Assembly (NCBI GenBank): GCA_003160215.1
Contig: PLQW01000191.1
Location: 49,009 to 102,652, forward strand
DNA: 53,644 nt
Direction: 5' to 3'
Origin: Acidobacteriaceae bacterium
GTDB lineage: Bacteria > Acidobacteriota > Terriglobia > Terriglobales > Acidobacteriaceae
The notes beneath the pieces were generated by a model. It was not told the DNA's origin. It made no database searches and was given only the letters and a program-made list of their open reading frames with translations. Every line of letters begins with the position of its first letter. The first letter of the stretch is position 1. The position numbers were made by a program, and so were the translations under genes. Positions 9,214-16,855 of the stretch are shown one piece after another.

Positions 9214-9642
9214 TTAAACGGTGGTCACCTGCCACTGAAAAGTGCGAAATTCGGCGAGCCTGCTGAAGTCTCGTTCGTTGGCTGTGATCACTCGGATGCC
9301 CAGTCGCCCTGCGCTCATCGCAATCAGTGCGTCATTCGTCAGCCGTCCCTGTCCGATTTGCTCGTAACCATACTTGATCGCCAGGCGAGCCAGCACTTTT
9401 CCGGCTTGAGCCCAGTCGCTGAGATTCGGTACCAGGATCCGCTTCGCTCTGTCAAAATCGCGCTCCAATCGCTCCACCACGTGCCGATCGCGGTCGCGTG
9501 CGCCAGCATAGAGTTCTTCGAGTACTACCGAACTCAACCAAACTGGTGCGTCCGGGGCCAATCGCCTGAGCCCGAGAGCTGCATCGCTTCCCCGGCGCAA
9601 AGCGGATATGTAGAGGGAAGAGTCGAAGAGCGCGGGCCGCAT
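9214..9642 (-). CDS. PIN-domain toxin (VapC-like)
   Basis: Probable ribonuclease toxin of a type II toxin-antitoxin pair. The 142 residues show the PIN acidic set: Asp7 (MRPALFDSSLY), Glu42/43, Asp104 (LTNDALIAMSA) and Asp125 (ITANERDF). VapC enzymes cut tRNA, rRNA or other RNA; the target here is unknown. Its ATG follows the antitoxin stop TAG directly with no spacer, which implies coupled translation. The family is confident, the activity inferred. Confidence 0.85.
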   Translation of the reverse strand: MRPALFDSSLYISALRRGSDAALGLRRLAPDAPVWLSSVVLEELYAGARDRDRHVVERLERDFDRAKRILVPNLSDWAQAGKVLARLAIKYGYEQIGQGRLTNDALIAMSAGRLGIRVITANERDFSRLAEFRTFQWQVTTV

Positions 9643-9870
9643 CTAGCCACCCAGCCTGCCGTACACATCTTTAATGTCAATGCCGCTCTCGACAAAACGT
9701 TCGTTGGCTTCGAGAACCAATCGGTTCTTCTGGTGTTCGGCGATGGCTAAATCCAGTGCGCGCTCGATGGTCTCCGTCTCAGTTTTGGCCCGCAACGCTT
9801 TTTGGGCGCGCTTGATTTTCACGGAGTCCAACTGAAAGTGCTTGTGCGATCGATTCTTTGTCGTGGCCAT
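9643..9870 (-). CDS. Antitoxin-like small protein (VapB/RHH type)
   Basis: 75-aa basic-to-acidic protein immediately upstream of the PIN toxin. Residues 12-45 (QLDSVKIKRAQKALRAKTET and following helix) resemble a ribbon-helix-helix or related small DNA-binding fold. The C-terminal part would bind and block the toxin. By family habit it also represses its own promoter, and a double palindrome lies 38 bases upstream of its start. The fold assignment is by pattern only. Confidence 0.75.
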   Translation of the reverse strand: MATTKNRSHKHFQLDSVKIKRAQKALRAKTETETIERALDLAIAEHQKNRLVLEANERFVESGIDIKDVYGRLGG

Positions 9871-9907
9871 TAGATCGTCCCCCTTTCGGGTTTCAGTCTA
9901 TCACTGA

Positions 9908-9936
9908 ATGTACATATACTCCATCTCTATGTACAT
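9908..9936. promoter_or_regulatory. Likely operator of the VapBC-like pair
   Basis: Two copies of the palindrome ATGTACAT (9908-9915 and 9929-9936) are spaced 21 bases start to start, two helical turns. Together they also form an outer inverted repeat TGTACATA (9909-9916) and TATGTACA (9928-9935). The position, just upstream of the antitoxin start (9870, minus strand), suits an autorepression site. The rest of 9871-10198 has no gene; no riboswitch fold for metH was recognised there. Confidence 0.65.
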
Positions 9937-10198
9937 CGTCCCGGAATCTGCTGTTTCTTCCCATGGCAACGACTTTTTCGGCAGCCCCTCAATGCGCGGA
10001 AAGCCCCACCCGGCTGCGAACGCTGCACTTTGCTGCGCGGAACTTTCGCCTGGCAAGAGAAACTGCGATACTTAACTAGCATCGCGAGTCTTTCCTATTT
10101 CCCGCTGCCAGCGACGTTTTGATCCAGTTGGGCAAATCGCGCTCGGCGCTTGGCATCCCGTAGTGATTGCCTTCCGGAAGACCGCAATACAAGGACCA

Positions 10199-13100
10199 AT
10201 GAGCGACTTTCTACAAGCCGTGCAGGAACGCGTCGTCATCTACGACGGTGCCATGGGCACCAGCATCCAGGCCCGCAACCCCTCGGTGGACGACTACTGG
10301 GGCAAGGAAGGCTGCAACGAACTCCTGGTGTTGAGCCGGCCTGACATCGTTAAGGACATCCACGCTGCCTTCTGCAACGTGGGCTGCGACGTGGTCGAGA
10401 CCGATACGTTCGGGGCGACGCGCGTCGTGTTGGCGGAATACGACCTGCAGGACAAAGTACACGAGATCAACTTCGCCGCTGCCAAGCTGGCTCGCGAAGT
10501 CGCTGCGAGTTTCTCATCCAACGGACGCAAACGCTTTGTTGCGGGTTCCATCGGTCCGACGACAAAGCTACCGTCGCTCGGGCACATCACCTTCGACAAC
10601 ATGGCCGCCTCGTACACCGAGCAGGCGGTCGCTCTTATCGAAGGGGGAGTTGATGTTCTCCTGTTGGAGACTTGCCAGGACATCCTTCAGGCGAAGGCCG
10701 GACTGGTCGGCCTATTCGACGCATTGCAGCAAACCGGCAAGAACGTGCCCATCCAGGTGCAAGTCACGCTGGAAGCTACCGGCACGATGCTGCTTGGCAC
10801 CGAGATCGGGGCGGCGCTGACCACGCTGGAGATGTTCGACGTTGCTGCGATCGGTCTGAACTGCGCTACCGGCCCGAAAGAGATGAACGATGCGGTCCGC
10901 TACCTGGGCGCGAACTCGCCGAAGCATGTTTCCGTCCTGCCCAATGCTGGGTTGCCGCAGAACCAAGGGGGCCGCGCGGTGTACCTGCTGCAGCCGCAGG
11001 AGCTGGCCGACTATCACAAGCAATTCATTACCGAATACGGCGTGCGCATTGTTGGCGGCTGCTGTGGTACCACGCCCGAGCACCTGAAGGCAGTTGCGGA
11101 AACCTGCGCCAATCTTGAGCCCGCAAAGCGCGATGTGAAAGTCACCGCCGCCGCGGCCAGCGCGTATTCGATGGTGCCCCTCGATCTCGATCCTAAGCCG
11201 CTGATCGTGGCCGAGGAGATGAACACCACCACTCGCGTCGAGCACTTCAAGAACATGGTCCGCACCCAGAACTATGACGCGATTCTCACCCTGGCCAAGA
11301 AGCTGGTGAATGAAGGCTCGCATATGCTCGACCTGTGCTGCGCGATCGTTGGCGAAGACGAGAAGGGCTACATCAGCAACATTCTCGAAAAGATTGCCAC
11401 GCGTGTGCCCGCGCCGATCACCATCGACTCCACCGAAGCCGATGTCGTGGAAGAAGCGTTGAAGCGCATTCCCGGCAAGGCGATCATCAATTCCATCAAC
11501 CTTGAGGACGGTGAGAAGCGCACCTCCAAAGTTCTCCCCATGGCCAAGCGTTACGGCGCGGCCGTCATCGCCTTGACCATCGACGAAGATGGCATGGCGC
11601 TTACGGCGGAGAAGAAGCTGGCGATTGCCAAGCGCATCTTCGATCTGGCGGTAAACAAATACGGCATCCGTCCGGTCGATCTCATCTTCGACGCGCTGAC
11701 ACTGCCCATCTCGACCGGCCAGGATGATTATCGAACCGCCGGCATCGAAACCTTGAAAGCGGTGAAGGCGATTAAGGCCGAGCTGCCCGACGTCAAGACT
11801 ATCCTCGGGGTCAGCAATATTTCCTTCGGATTGAATGCCTATTCACGCCGAATCCTGAATAGCGTTTTCATGCACGAAGCGGTAGACAATGGCCTCGACA
11901 TGGCCATCGTGAACTACAGCAAGATTTATCCGCTGTACAAGATTCCCGAGGCGGAAGTCGATCTGGCGCGCAAGCTGATTTACTACGATAAGTCGAACGG
12001 CGACCCGCTTCAGGTCTACATGGCGCACTTTGCCGGCACCAAGGGCAAGGAAGAGACCACCACCGCGCATGTGGACACGCTCTCGATCGAAGATAAGCTG
12101 AAGTGGTCGATTATCAATGGCGAAAAGACGATTGGCGACGGTGCGACCAAGAAGTCACTCGCCGAATTACTGGAAGAGGCGCTCGTCACCTACACGCCGC
12201 TGGAGCTTATCAACAACGTGCTGCTCGACGGAATGCGCACCGTGGGCGACCTGTTCGGCGCGCGCAAGATGCAGTTGCCATCCGTGCTCGACTCCGCGGG
12301 CGTGATGAAGGCGGCCGTCGCCTATCTCGAGCCCAAGATGGAGAAGAAAGAGGGTAGCCAGAAGGCGACCATCGTGCTCGCCACGGTGAAGGGTGACGTC
12401 CACGACATTGGCAAAAACCTGGTGGACATCATCCTTACCAACAACGGCTATCGGGTTGTGAATCTCGGCATCAAGCAACCGTCAGACACCATCATCAAAG
12501 CGGCCCTGGCCGAGAAAGCCGATGCTATCGGGCTGAGTGGCTTGCTGGTGAAGTCCACGCTGGAGATGAAGTATGTGGTGCAGGACCTGCATCACCAGAA
12601 GCTCGACTTCCCGGTGATCTGCGGCGGCGCCGCGCTGACCCGCAAGTACGTGGAAGACGATCTGCGGCGCGAATACAACGGCGGCATTTTCTATGCCGAT
12701 GACGCCTTTGCCGGGCTTCACATCATGGAGGACCTCGCGTCGCCCAATGGCGCACGCGAGAAGCGCATCGCGGAGGGCAAGGTCATCAAAGAGTTCGTCC
12801 GGGCAGCAGTCGCCAGTGGCGATGGAGACGCACCTACTGCGCCCAGCATCGAGATTGCCCCTGCGCCGAACATTCCGCAGCCTGCTTTCTGGGGCATTCG
12901 CGTACTGAAGCCGCAAGACTTCGACTTGCGCGAAATCTTCCAGTACATCAACGAGACCGCGCTGTTCAAGAACCAGTGGCAGTTGAAGACGGCCTCGCAG
13001 GAAGACTACGGTCGGCTGGTCGAGACCAAGTATCGCCCCATTCTCAAGAACCTCGAAGAGGAAGTGATCGCGGCGGCCTGGTTCGAGCCAAAAGTTGTGT

Positions 13101-13690
13101 ACGGACACTTCGGAGCGCAGGGCGACGGCAACGACGTCATCGTATACAACCTGCCGCAAGGCTGGAAGCAGGGCGATGCGGTTCCGCCGGAGACGCTGCG
13201 CTTCACCTTCCCGCGCCAGCGCGAAGGGCGGCATTTGTGCATCTCCGACTTCCTGTTGCCTAAGAGCGGCGGGCGCATGGATGTTCTTGCCATGTCGTGC
13301 GTGACCATAGGTGCGATAGCTTCGCGCGAGACCCAGAAGCTGTTTGAAGGCGGAGAGTACACCAAGTATCTCTACCTGCACGGGCTCAGCGTGGAGTCGG
13401 CCGAAGCGCTGGCCGAGCTGTCGCATAAGCTCATTCGTCAGGAATTGGGAATCGCCGGCGACGACTCGCCGCATGTCCGCGACCTCTTCCACCAGAAGTA
13501 TCGCGGCTCGCGGTATTCATTTGGTTACCCGGCGTGCCCCAATCTGGAAGACCAGACGAAGCTGTTCGCACTGTTGCATCCGGACGAAAACATCGGTGTG
13601 CATTTGACCACCGGATTTCTGCTCGATCCCGAGCAGAGCACCTCCGCCATCGTCGTGCATCATCCCGCGGCGAAGTACTTCGTTGTCTAG
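10199..13690 (+). CDS. metH: Cobalamin-dependent methionine synthase
   Basis: Transfers the methyl group of 5-methyl-tetrahydrofolate to homocysteine through methylcobalamin. The 1163 aa carry all four modules: homocysteine domain (about 1-315, zinc ligands Cys222 in GLNCATGP and Cys288-Cys289 in GGCCGTT), pterin domain (about 340-620), cobalamin cap and Rossmann domain (about 640-880, DVHDIGKN with cobalt-ligand His735) and reactivation domain (about 920-1163, GYPACPNLEDQ for AdoMet). ATG at 10199 has AAGGA five bases upstream; GTG at 10163 is in frame but has no ribosome site and adds non-family residues. Single gene, full length. Confidence 0.97.
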   Translation: MSDFLQAVQERVVIYDGAMGTSIQARNPSVDDYWGKEGCNELLVLSRPDIVKDIHAAFCNVGCDVVETDTFGATRVVLAEYDLQDKVHEINFAAAKLAREVAASFSSNGRKRFVAGSIGPTTKLPSLGHITFDNMAASYTEQAVALIEGGVDVLLLETCQDILQAKAGLVGLFDALQQTGKNVPIQVQVTLEATGTMLLGTEIGAALTTLEMFDVAAIGLNCATGPKEMNDAVRYLGANSPKHVSVLPNAGLPQNQGGRAVYLLQPQELADYHKQFITEYGVRIVGGCCGTTPEHLKAVAETCANLEPAKRDVKVTAAAASAYSMVPLDLDPKPLIVAEEMNTTTRVEHFKNMVRTQNYDAILTLAKKLVNEGSHMLDLCCAIVGEDEKGYISNILEKIATRVPAPITIDSTEADVVEEALKRIPGKAIINSINLEDGEKRTSKVLPMAKRYGAAVIALTIDEDGMALTAEKKLAIAKRIFDLAVNKYGIRPVDLIFDALTLPISTGQDDYRTAGIETLKAVKAIKAELPDVKTILGVSNISFGLNAYSRRILNSVFMHEAVDNGLDMAIVNYSKIYPLYKIPEAEVDLARKLIYYDKSNGDPLQVYMAHFAGTKGKEETTTAHVDTLSIEDKLKWSIINGEKTIGDGATKKSLAELLEEALVTYTPLELINNVLLDGMRTVGDLFGARKMQLPSVLDSAGVMKAAVAYLEPKMEKKEGSQKATIVLATVKGDVHDIGKNLVDIILTNNGYRVVNLGIKQPSDTIIKAALAEKADAIGLSGLLVKSTLEMKYVVQDLHHQKLDFPVICGGAALTRKYVEDDLRREYNGGIFYADDAFAGLHIMEDLASPNGAREKRIAEGKVIKEFVRAAVASGDGDAPTAPSIEIAPAPNIPQPAFWGIRVLKPQDFDLREIFQYINETALFKNQWQLKTASQEDYGRLVETKYRPILKNLEEEVIAAAWFEPKVVYGHFGAQGDGNDVIVYNLPQGWKQGDAVPPETLRFTFPRQREGRHLCISDFLLPKSGGRMDVLAMSCVTIGAIASRETQKLFEGGEYTKYLYLHGLSVESAEALAELSHKLIRQELGIAGDDSPHVRDLFHQKYRGSRYSFGYPACPNLEDQTKLFALLHPDENIGVHLTTGFLLDPEQSTSAIVVHHPAAKYFVV

Positions 13691-13754
13691 GCCGTTAACC
13701 GTTTCGGCTTTGAAGCCGTCGATCCTATTGCAAAGCTGTGCCTGCAAAAACTCG

Positions 13755-13805
13755 ACTTGCACGTTTTCGTGCAATAATGTCTAATTTGCACGAAAACGTG
13801 CAAGT
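13755..13805. promoter_or_regulatory. Mirror-image double palindrome upstream of satD-like gene
   Basis: ACTTGCACGTTTTCGTGCAA (13755-13774) and its exact reverse complement TTGCACGAAAACGTGCAAGT (13786-13805) are separated by 11 bases. Each half is itself a palindrome, TTGCACG with CGTGCAA around four bases. The second copy abuts the ribosome-binding site of the gene at 13815. This is very likely an operator, most simply for the HTH domain of that gene's own product, or a cruciform-forming site. Confidence 0.75.
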
Positions 13806-13814
13806 GAGGTTTTT

Positions 13815-14462
13815 GTGGCCTCAGACAAAATGTATGCCGTCATCACGGCGGATGTCATCGACTCCCGTCGCATCGATGACTTTCGACGGAAACGGGATGC
13901 GAAGTTGCGTCCGCTCTCGAGATTGCACGTCCGCCAGAAGCTTGTCCTTTCTGACTATGCGGTCACCGCGTGGGACGAGTTTCAGGCAGTCCTGTACAGC
14001 CCCCAGGCGATCCCACATGTGGTCCTCGACCTTAGACGTAACTTCTATCCCATGCATCTCTGGATTGCGATTGGCATTGGCAAGGTGAGCGAACCGCGCA
14101 AGAAGCCGGTCAATCAGTTCGCCGGCGGCGAGGCCTTCGAGCGGGCCCGACTGGCGGCCGACCGACTCAAAGCCGACAGGGCCGGGAAAGACCCCACACT
14201 CACCGGTTTCGTTTCCGGCAACGCAGTGTTCGACCTGATCGCTAATACCATCTATCGCCTGCACGACACCTTGCTTCAGGATGTATCCGCGAAGCAGTGG
14301 GAGACGATTCTGGCCCAGATCAGTACGGGTAATCAGGAACTGGCAGCGAAGAAATTGGGCGTGAACGTGTCGACTGTGTCTAGAAACTTACGTCGAGCGC
14401 ATCATTGGCAAATGGAAGAGACGTGCCAGGCCGTGGAAGCCATAATTCGCAGTTATTTCTGA
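13815..14462 (+). CDS. SatD-family protein with cyclase-like palm motifs and C-terminal HTH
   Basis: 215-aa cytoplasmic protein. The N-terminal part (YAVITADVIDSRR, 7-19) and the segment AWDEFQAVL (52-60) match the SatD family. The two aspartates Asp13 and Asp54, 41 residues apart, sit where class III nucleotidyl cyclases and GGDEF-like palm domains hold their metals. IAIGIGKV and GGEAFERARLAADRL (104-118) also resemble the second half of a cyclase palm. Residues 174-194 (ELAAKKLGVNVSTVSRNLRR) form a helix-turn-helix. GTG at 13815 follows GTGAGG. SatD itself is only loosely linked to acid tolerance in streptococci; cyclase activity here is inference. Its natural partner is probably the DUF3307 gene now at 19887. 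Confidence 0.75.
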   Translation: MASDKMYAVITADVIDSRRIDDFRRKRDAKLRPLSRLHVRQKLVLSDYAVTAWDEFQAVLYSPQAIPHVVLDLRRNFYPMHLWIAIGIGKVSEPRKKPVNQFAGGEAFERARLAADRLKADRAGKDPTLTGFVSGNAVFDLIANTIYRLHDTLLQDVSAKQWETILAQISTGNQELAAKKLGVNVSTVSRNLRRAHHWQMEETCQAVEAIIRSYF

Positions 14463-14463
14463 T

Positions 14464-14481
14464 TTGCACGTTTTTGTGCAA
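14464..14481. promoter_or_regulatory. Third TTGCAC palindrome, directly after satD-like stop
   Basis: TTGCACGTTTTTGTGCAA begins one base after the TGA. It differs from the upstream operators at a single position. Before the insertion described below it would have sat 23 bases ahead of the DUF3307 start codon, a good place for an operator inside a two-gene unit. Confidence 0.65.
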
Positions 14482-14495
14482 AAATCATCTTTTTG

Positions 14496-14507
14496 CATCC
14501 TGCTATG
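14496..14507. repeat. Left target-site duplication of the 5.4-kb element
   Basis: CATCCTGCTATG, identical to 19878-19889. The ATG at its end corresponds to the start codon of the DUF3307 gene. Joining sequence left of here to sequence right of 19889 gives TTTTGCAT-CCTGCT-ATGCAAAA, a perfect palindrome centred on the duplicated bases. Confidence 0.8.
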
Positions 14508-14600
14508 GCTTTGCACAAAATCGCCCGAAAGTGTTACACGAAAGTGTGCCTTGCGGCGAGTATTTGTGCAGCCCGCCGAATTCTCCCGACTTATTGTGCA
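14508..14600 (+). repeat. Left end of element with subterminal repeats
   Basis: Terminal GCTTTGCACA (14508-14517), then TTTGTGCA (14563-14570) and ATTGTGCA (14593-14600) in the opposite orientation. Both internal copies are followed by G, as in the other ends (TTTGTGCAG, ATTGTGCAG). Multiple end motifs of this sort are usual transposase-binding sites. The intervening bases contain no gene. Confidence 0.65.
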
Positions 14601-14645
14601 GGAATCGGAGGGGGCTATGATGTGCGAGAGGGAGGACTCCGGGCG

Positions 14646-14963
14646 ATGCGCATTCTTAGGGTCATCGGCGCAGTGCTGGTCGCGGTGGCCACGGTGGTGG
14701 GCGGTGTTGTGGCGTTCCTCACGTGGCGGGGCGTCAAGCCGAAGGACTTGCGCATGACCTGGCATTGGTTGTGGCTGGCGCTCGCTCTCGCGTTGCTTAC
14801 CTGTGGCGCAGGCTCGTTCCGCTTGCTGGTGAAGTACGTCAGGGAGGACATAGTGGTCGCTCGGCAAAGGAAAGCGGAACGGATTGCCGCCGCCCGCGCC
14901 GTGCGTACCGAGATGGAGCGGAGATACTTCGGTCTGCTGGAGCGTATGTTCAAGCGGCGCTAG
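14646..14963 (+). CDS. Small two-helix membrane protein
   Basis: 105-aa protein with two hydrophobic segments, about residues 5-25 (VIGAVLVAVATVVGGVVAF) and 40-62, followed by a very basic, Arg-rich C-terminal tail (RQRKAERIAAARAVRTEMER). GGGAGGA lies about nine bases before the ATG. The stop overlaps by three bases the converging transposase gene. I do not recognise the family. As the first cargo gene after the left end of unit 1 it occupies the position held by the Ntn hydrolase in unit 2. An in-frame extension upstream runs into the element end and is unlikely to be translated. Confidence 0.5.
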   Translation: MRILRVIGAVLVAVATVVGGVVAFLTWRGVKPKDLRMTWHWLWLALALALLTCGAGSFRLLVKYVREDIVVARQRKAERIAAARAVRTEMERRYFGLLERMFKRR

Positions 14964-16183
14964 GCCACGCAGTTCCAGAAAACGGGGTCGATGCCGAGTT
15001 CGTACATTTCGTGGATGAGCACTACCAGATTATGACAGAGCACCTTACAAAGCGTCTCGTTGACCATCGCCACATCGCTCTTGCTGCGCAGCGAGTCGCC
15101 GAACTTGCGCTTCATCATGCTGAAGGTGGACTCCACGTTCGACCGCTTGTGGTAGTGCGCGAGGTATTCGTCCCGCTTGAACATGAAGTAATGGTACATC
15201 TGCTCGAACGTCCCGCCCGCCTTGCCGGTCGCCGAGCCCTTGAACGCAATGAACGGGGTGCCTCCGGCTTTGGTAACAGCGTCCGTGTTGGAGAGGCTGC
15301 CGTAAGCCTTGTCCGCCGAAACCTCCGCGATGGAGAAATTCTCGGCGGTCGTCTTGACCATCGGCGCGAGCATCAGCGTGTCGTTCGTGTACATCCCTTC
15401 GATTTCCACGGCGGTCACGATGTTCGTTTTGACTCCGCACATGAGATGGCACTTGACCCAATCCTGCTTGACGTGCTTTTCGCCGTACTTCACGTCATAC
15501 CAGCGGGTGAAGCGGGATGCTGCGAAACCGGAGGAATCGACCGCGAAGCTGGTTTCAACGCTCTGGAGCGGGCGGCTGCTCTGCACGATGAGGCCGCGCA
15601 GGACGGGCGTCATGTTGGCGTTGTCGAGGTAGTTCAAAATCGAGTTGAAGTGGGGCAGCTTGGAGACGTAGCCGCGTGCTTGCGCCTCGCGCAGGTCGGA
15701 TATGAATCGCCTTGCGCTGAACGTCGAGTACACCTTGAACGCCGCGCTGAAGATGGCGTCGGAAATGGGCAGGGGCGGACGGCCAAGTCTCCGCACCCGC
15801 GGCTCGGCAACGCCACGGCACAGGTCGAACAGCAGGGCTTGGAACTTGTCCTTCTCGTTGGTCTGTGCGGCGTTGTAGGCAGACCATACTTGGGGATACG
15901 TGACCCGCTTTGTGGCCGTAAATGTGGCGGTCTCCGTTACTGTGGTGCTGCCGTCGGCATTTTGTTCACGTCGCATAACGTAGATGGCCGCGTAGATGTG
16001 CTTGCAGTTCCGGTGGCGCGCCTCGTAGTCGGGGCAGGAGCACTCGGGGTTTGTCTCGGCCAGATGCCTGACCGCATAGACGCCCTTGCCGCTCTGCGAC
16101 GGCACAAGCCAGCAATCGCCGTGCCGCTGAATCCTCTTTGTGGCCGCCAGTACGATTCCGCGCTGCTCTCTCAGGTCTTCCAT
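14960..16183 (-). CDS. SWIM zinc-finger DDE transposase
   Basis: 407-aa transposase. A SWIM-type zinc motif lies near the N-terminus (CSCPDYEARHRNCKH, about 49-63). It precedes an RNase-H-like DDE domain with FAVDSSGF (first Asp), SADKAYGS (second Asp) and SNVESTFSMMKRKFG (Glu), an IS4/IS5-type arrangement. It looks intact: no frameshift, full catalytic set, AGAGAGG five bases before the ATG and a near-consensus promoter. It is the only recombinase in the element and probably acts on the GCTTTGCACA ends, although this is not proven. The long ORF on the opposite strand is a shadow. Confidence 0.88.
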   Translation of the reverse strand: MEDLREQRGIVLAATKRIQRHGDCWLVPSQSGKGVYAVRHLAETNPECSCPDYEARHRNCKHIYAAIYVMRREQNADGSTTVTETATFTATKRVTYPQVWSAYNAAQTNEKDKFQALLFDLCRGVAEPRVRRLGRPPLPISDAIFSAAFKVYSTFSARRFISDLREAQARGYVSKLPHFNSILNYLDNANMTPVLRGLIVQSSRPLQSVETSFAVDSSGFAASRFTRWYDVKYGEKHVKQDWVKCHLMCGVKTNIVTAVEIEGMYTNDTLMLAPMVKTTAENFSIAEVSADKAYGSLSNTDAVTKAGGTPFIAFKGSATGKAGGTFEQMYHYFMFKRDEYLAHYHKRSNVESTFSMMKRKFGDSLRSKSDVAMVNETLCKVLCHNLVVLIHEMYELGIDPVFWNCVA

Positions 16184-16207
16184 AAGTGCCTCTCTTACCT
16201 GAGAACT

Positions 16208-16296
16208 ATATTACTAATTAGGTATATACTTGTCAAGGAAATAAGGAGAGAAGCCGAAGATTATTCCCTTGACAGTAATACCCTACTTGGTATATA
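16208..16296. promoter_or_regulatory. Divergent near-consensus sigma-70 promoters
   Basis: Minus strand: TTGACA (complement of 16231-16236), 17-base spacer, TAATAT (complement of 16208-16213), serving the transposase. Plus strand: TTGACA (16269-16274), 16-base spacer, TATATA (16291-16296), serving the zinc-ribbon gene. The two -35 boxes lie within a 14-bp inverted repeat with one mismatch (16231-16244, 16261-16274). The palindrome GTATATAC occurs twice (16222-16229, 16290-16297), overlapping the spacer of one promoter and the -10 of the other, and looks like an operator. Confidence 0.75.
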
Positions 16297-16307
16297 CGTA
16301 GTTACGT

Positions 16308-16469
16308 ATGGTACTAACGACACTAAAACTCAAGGGCTACCGCTGCACGCGCTGCGGGCACGAGTGGGTGCCACGCAAGAATCGCGCGACCGAACCGCGC
16401 GTTTGTCCGAGGTGCAAGTCGCCCTATTGGAATCGCCCCCGCAAACTGAAGAAGTCCAAGAACGCATGA
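16308..16469 (+). CDS. Small zinc-ribbon protein
   Basis: 53-aa protein with two CxxC pairs (CTRCGHEW at 13-20 and CPRCKSPYW at 33-41), a compact zinc ribbon of a widespread type, and a Lys-rich tail (RPRKLKKSKNA). It may bind nucleic acid or regulate the transposase; no function is established. The ATG begins only about 12 bases after the -10 box, so its mRNA would be leaderless or nearly so, and no Shine-Dalgarno sequence is present. A second copy of just its C-terminal tail sits at 18383-18421 in unit 2. Confidence 0.75.
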   Translation: MVLTTLKLKGYRCTRCGHEWVPRKNRATEPRVCPRCKSPYWNRPRKLKKSKNA

Positions 16470-16510
16470 CCGGACTTCGCAACTTTGCTCGGGCACGTTT
16501 CGATGCAATG

Positions 16511-16586
16511 TGGTGGAGGCGACCCGACTCGAACGGGCATCCCGCGATATCTCAGACCGCTGCTCTACCAGTTGAGCTACGCCCCC
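16511..16586 (-). tRNA. tRNA with GAG anticodon, class I fold, encoded CCA
   Basis: A canonical 76-nt cloverleaf reads on the minus strand: acceptor GGGGGCG/CGCCTCC (one G-U), D arm GCTC/GAGC with GG at 18-19, anticodon stem GCGGT/ATCGC, loop CTGAGAT (anticodon GAG), five-base variable loop, T arm GCCCG-TTCGAGT-CGGGT, discriminator A and genomic CCA. GAG decodes the Leu codon CTC. Bacterial leucine tRNAs have a long variable arm, which is absent, so charging identity is doubtful. It lies within the mobile element beside a conserved structured RNA. Confidence 0.8.
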
Positions 16587-16639
16587 ATCGCTGCCGCATC
16601 GGAAATGGCGGAGGCACCACCTCCGCCAGCGACAAGAGA

Positions 16640-16721
16640 GGCCAGACGTTTTGCGCTTGCCTGTCACAGCAAGAGCGCAGGACTCTGGCCCCTCTACTAC
16701 ATGATAGGAATTTGCGTGGAG
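16640..16721. ncRNA. Conserved 82-nt structured RNA element, copy 1
   Basis: Predicted folds: outer stem GGCCAGA (16640-16646) with TCTGGCC (16684-16690); inner stem TGCGCTTGC (16652-16660) with GCAAGAGCGCA (16669-16679, GA bulge); second hairpin CTCTAC (16692-16697) with GTGGAG (16716-16721). Copy 2 at 18560-18641 has the same length with 75 of 82 bases identical. All changes are in loops or swap A-U for G-U in the last stem. It lies about 135 bases ahead of an exported-protein gene and could be its leader; the active strand is not certain. Confidence 0.55.
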
Positions 16722-16855
16722 CTTATTTCTGAGGCGTGCTTAACGAGAATACGGATTCTAAGCAATGTGCGCTGGAAGGCCCGTAAATAGAGGGCTTCAG
16801 AGCACGAAGAAAATGAAACGGTGGGTGCGGAATTAGCGCGAGCGGAGAATTTTCT

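Noticed and set aside
9937-10198. Possible SAM or cobalamin riboswitch ahead of metH
   Set aside because: Neither the SAM-I core nor a B12-box-like sequence could be recognised by eye; a covariance search would be needed.
16323-16667. Minus-strand ORFs beginning M(T/G)KRKTSGL in both RNA copies
   Set aside because: They share only the region that is conserved as RNA and then diverge, so conserved coding is unlikely.
14723-16732. Very long plus-strand ORF (669 codons) across the transposase
   Set aside because: It is antisense to a complete DDE transposase with clear motifs and spans the tRNA; composition is Arg/Ala-rich as expected of a shadow.
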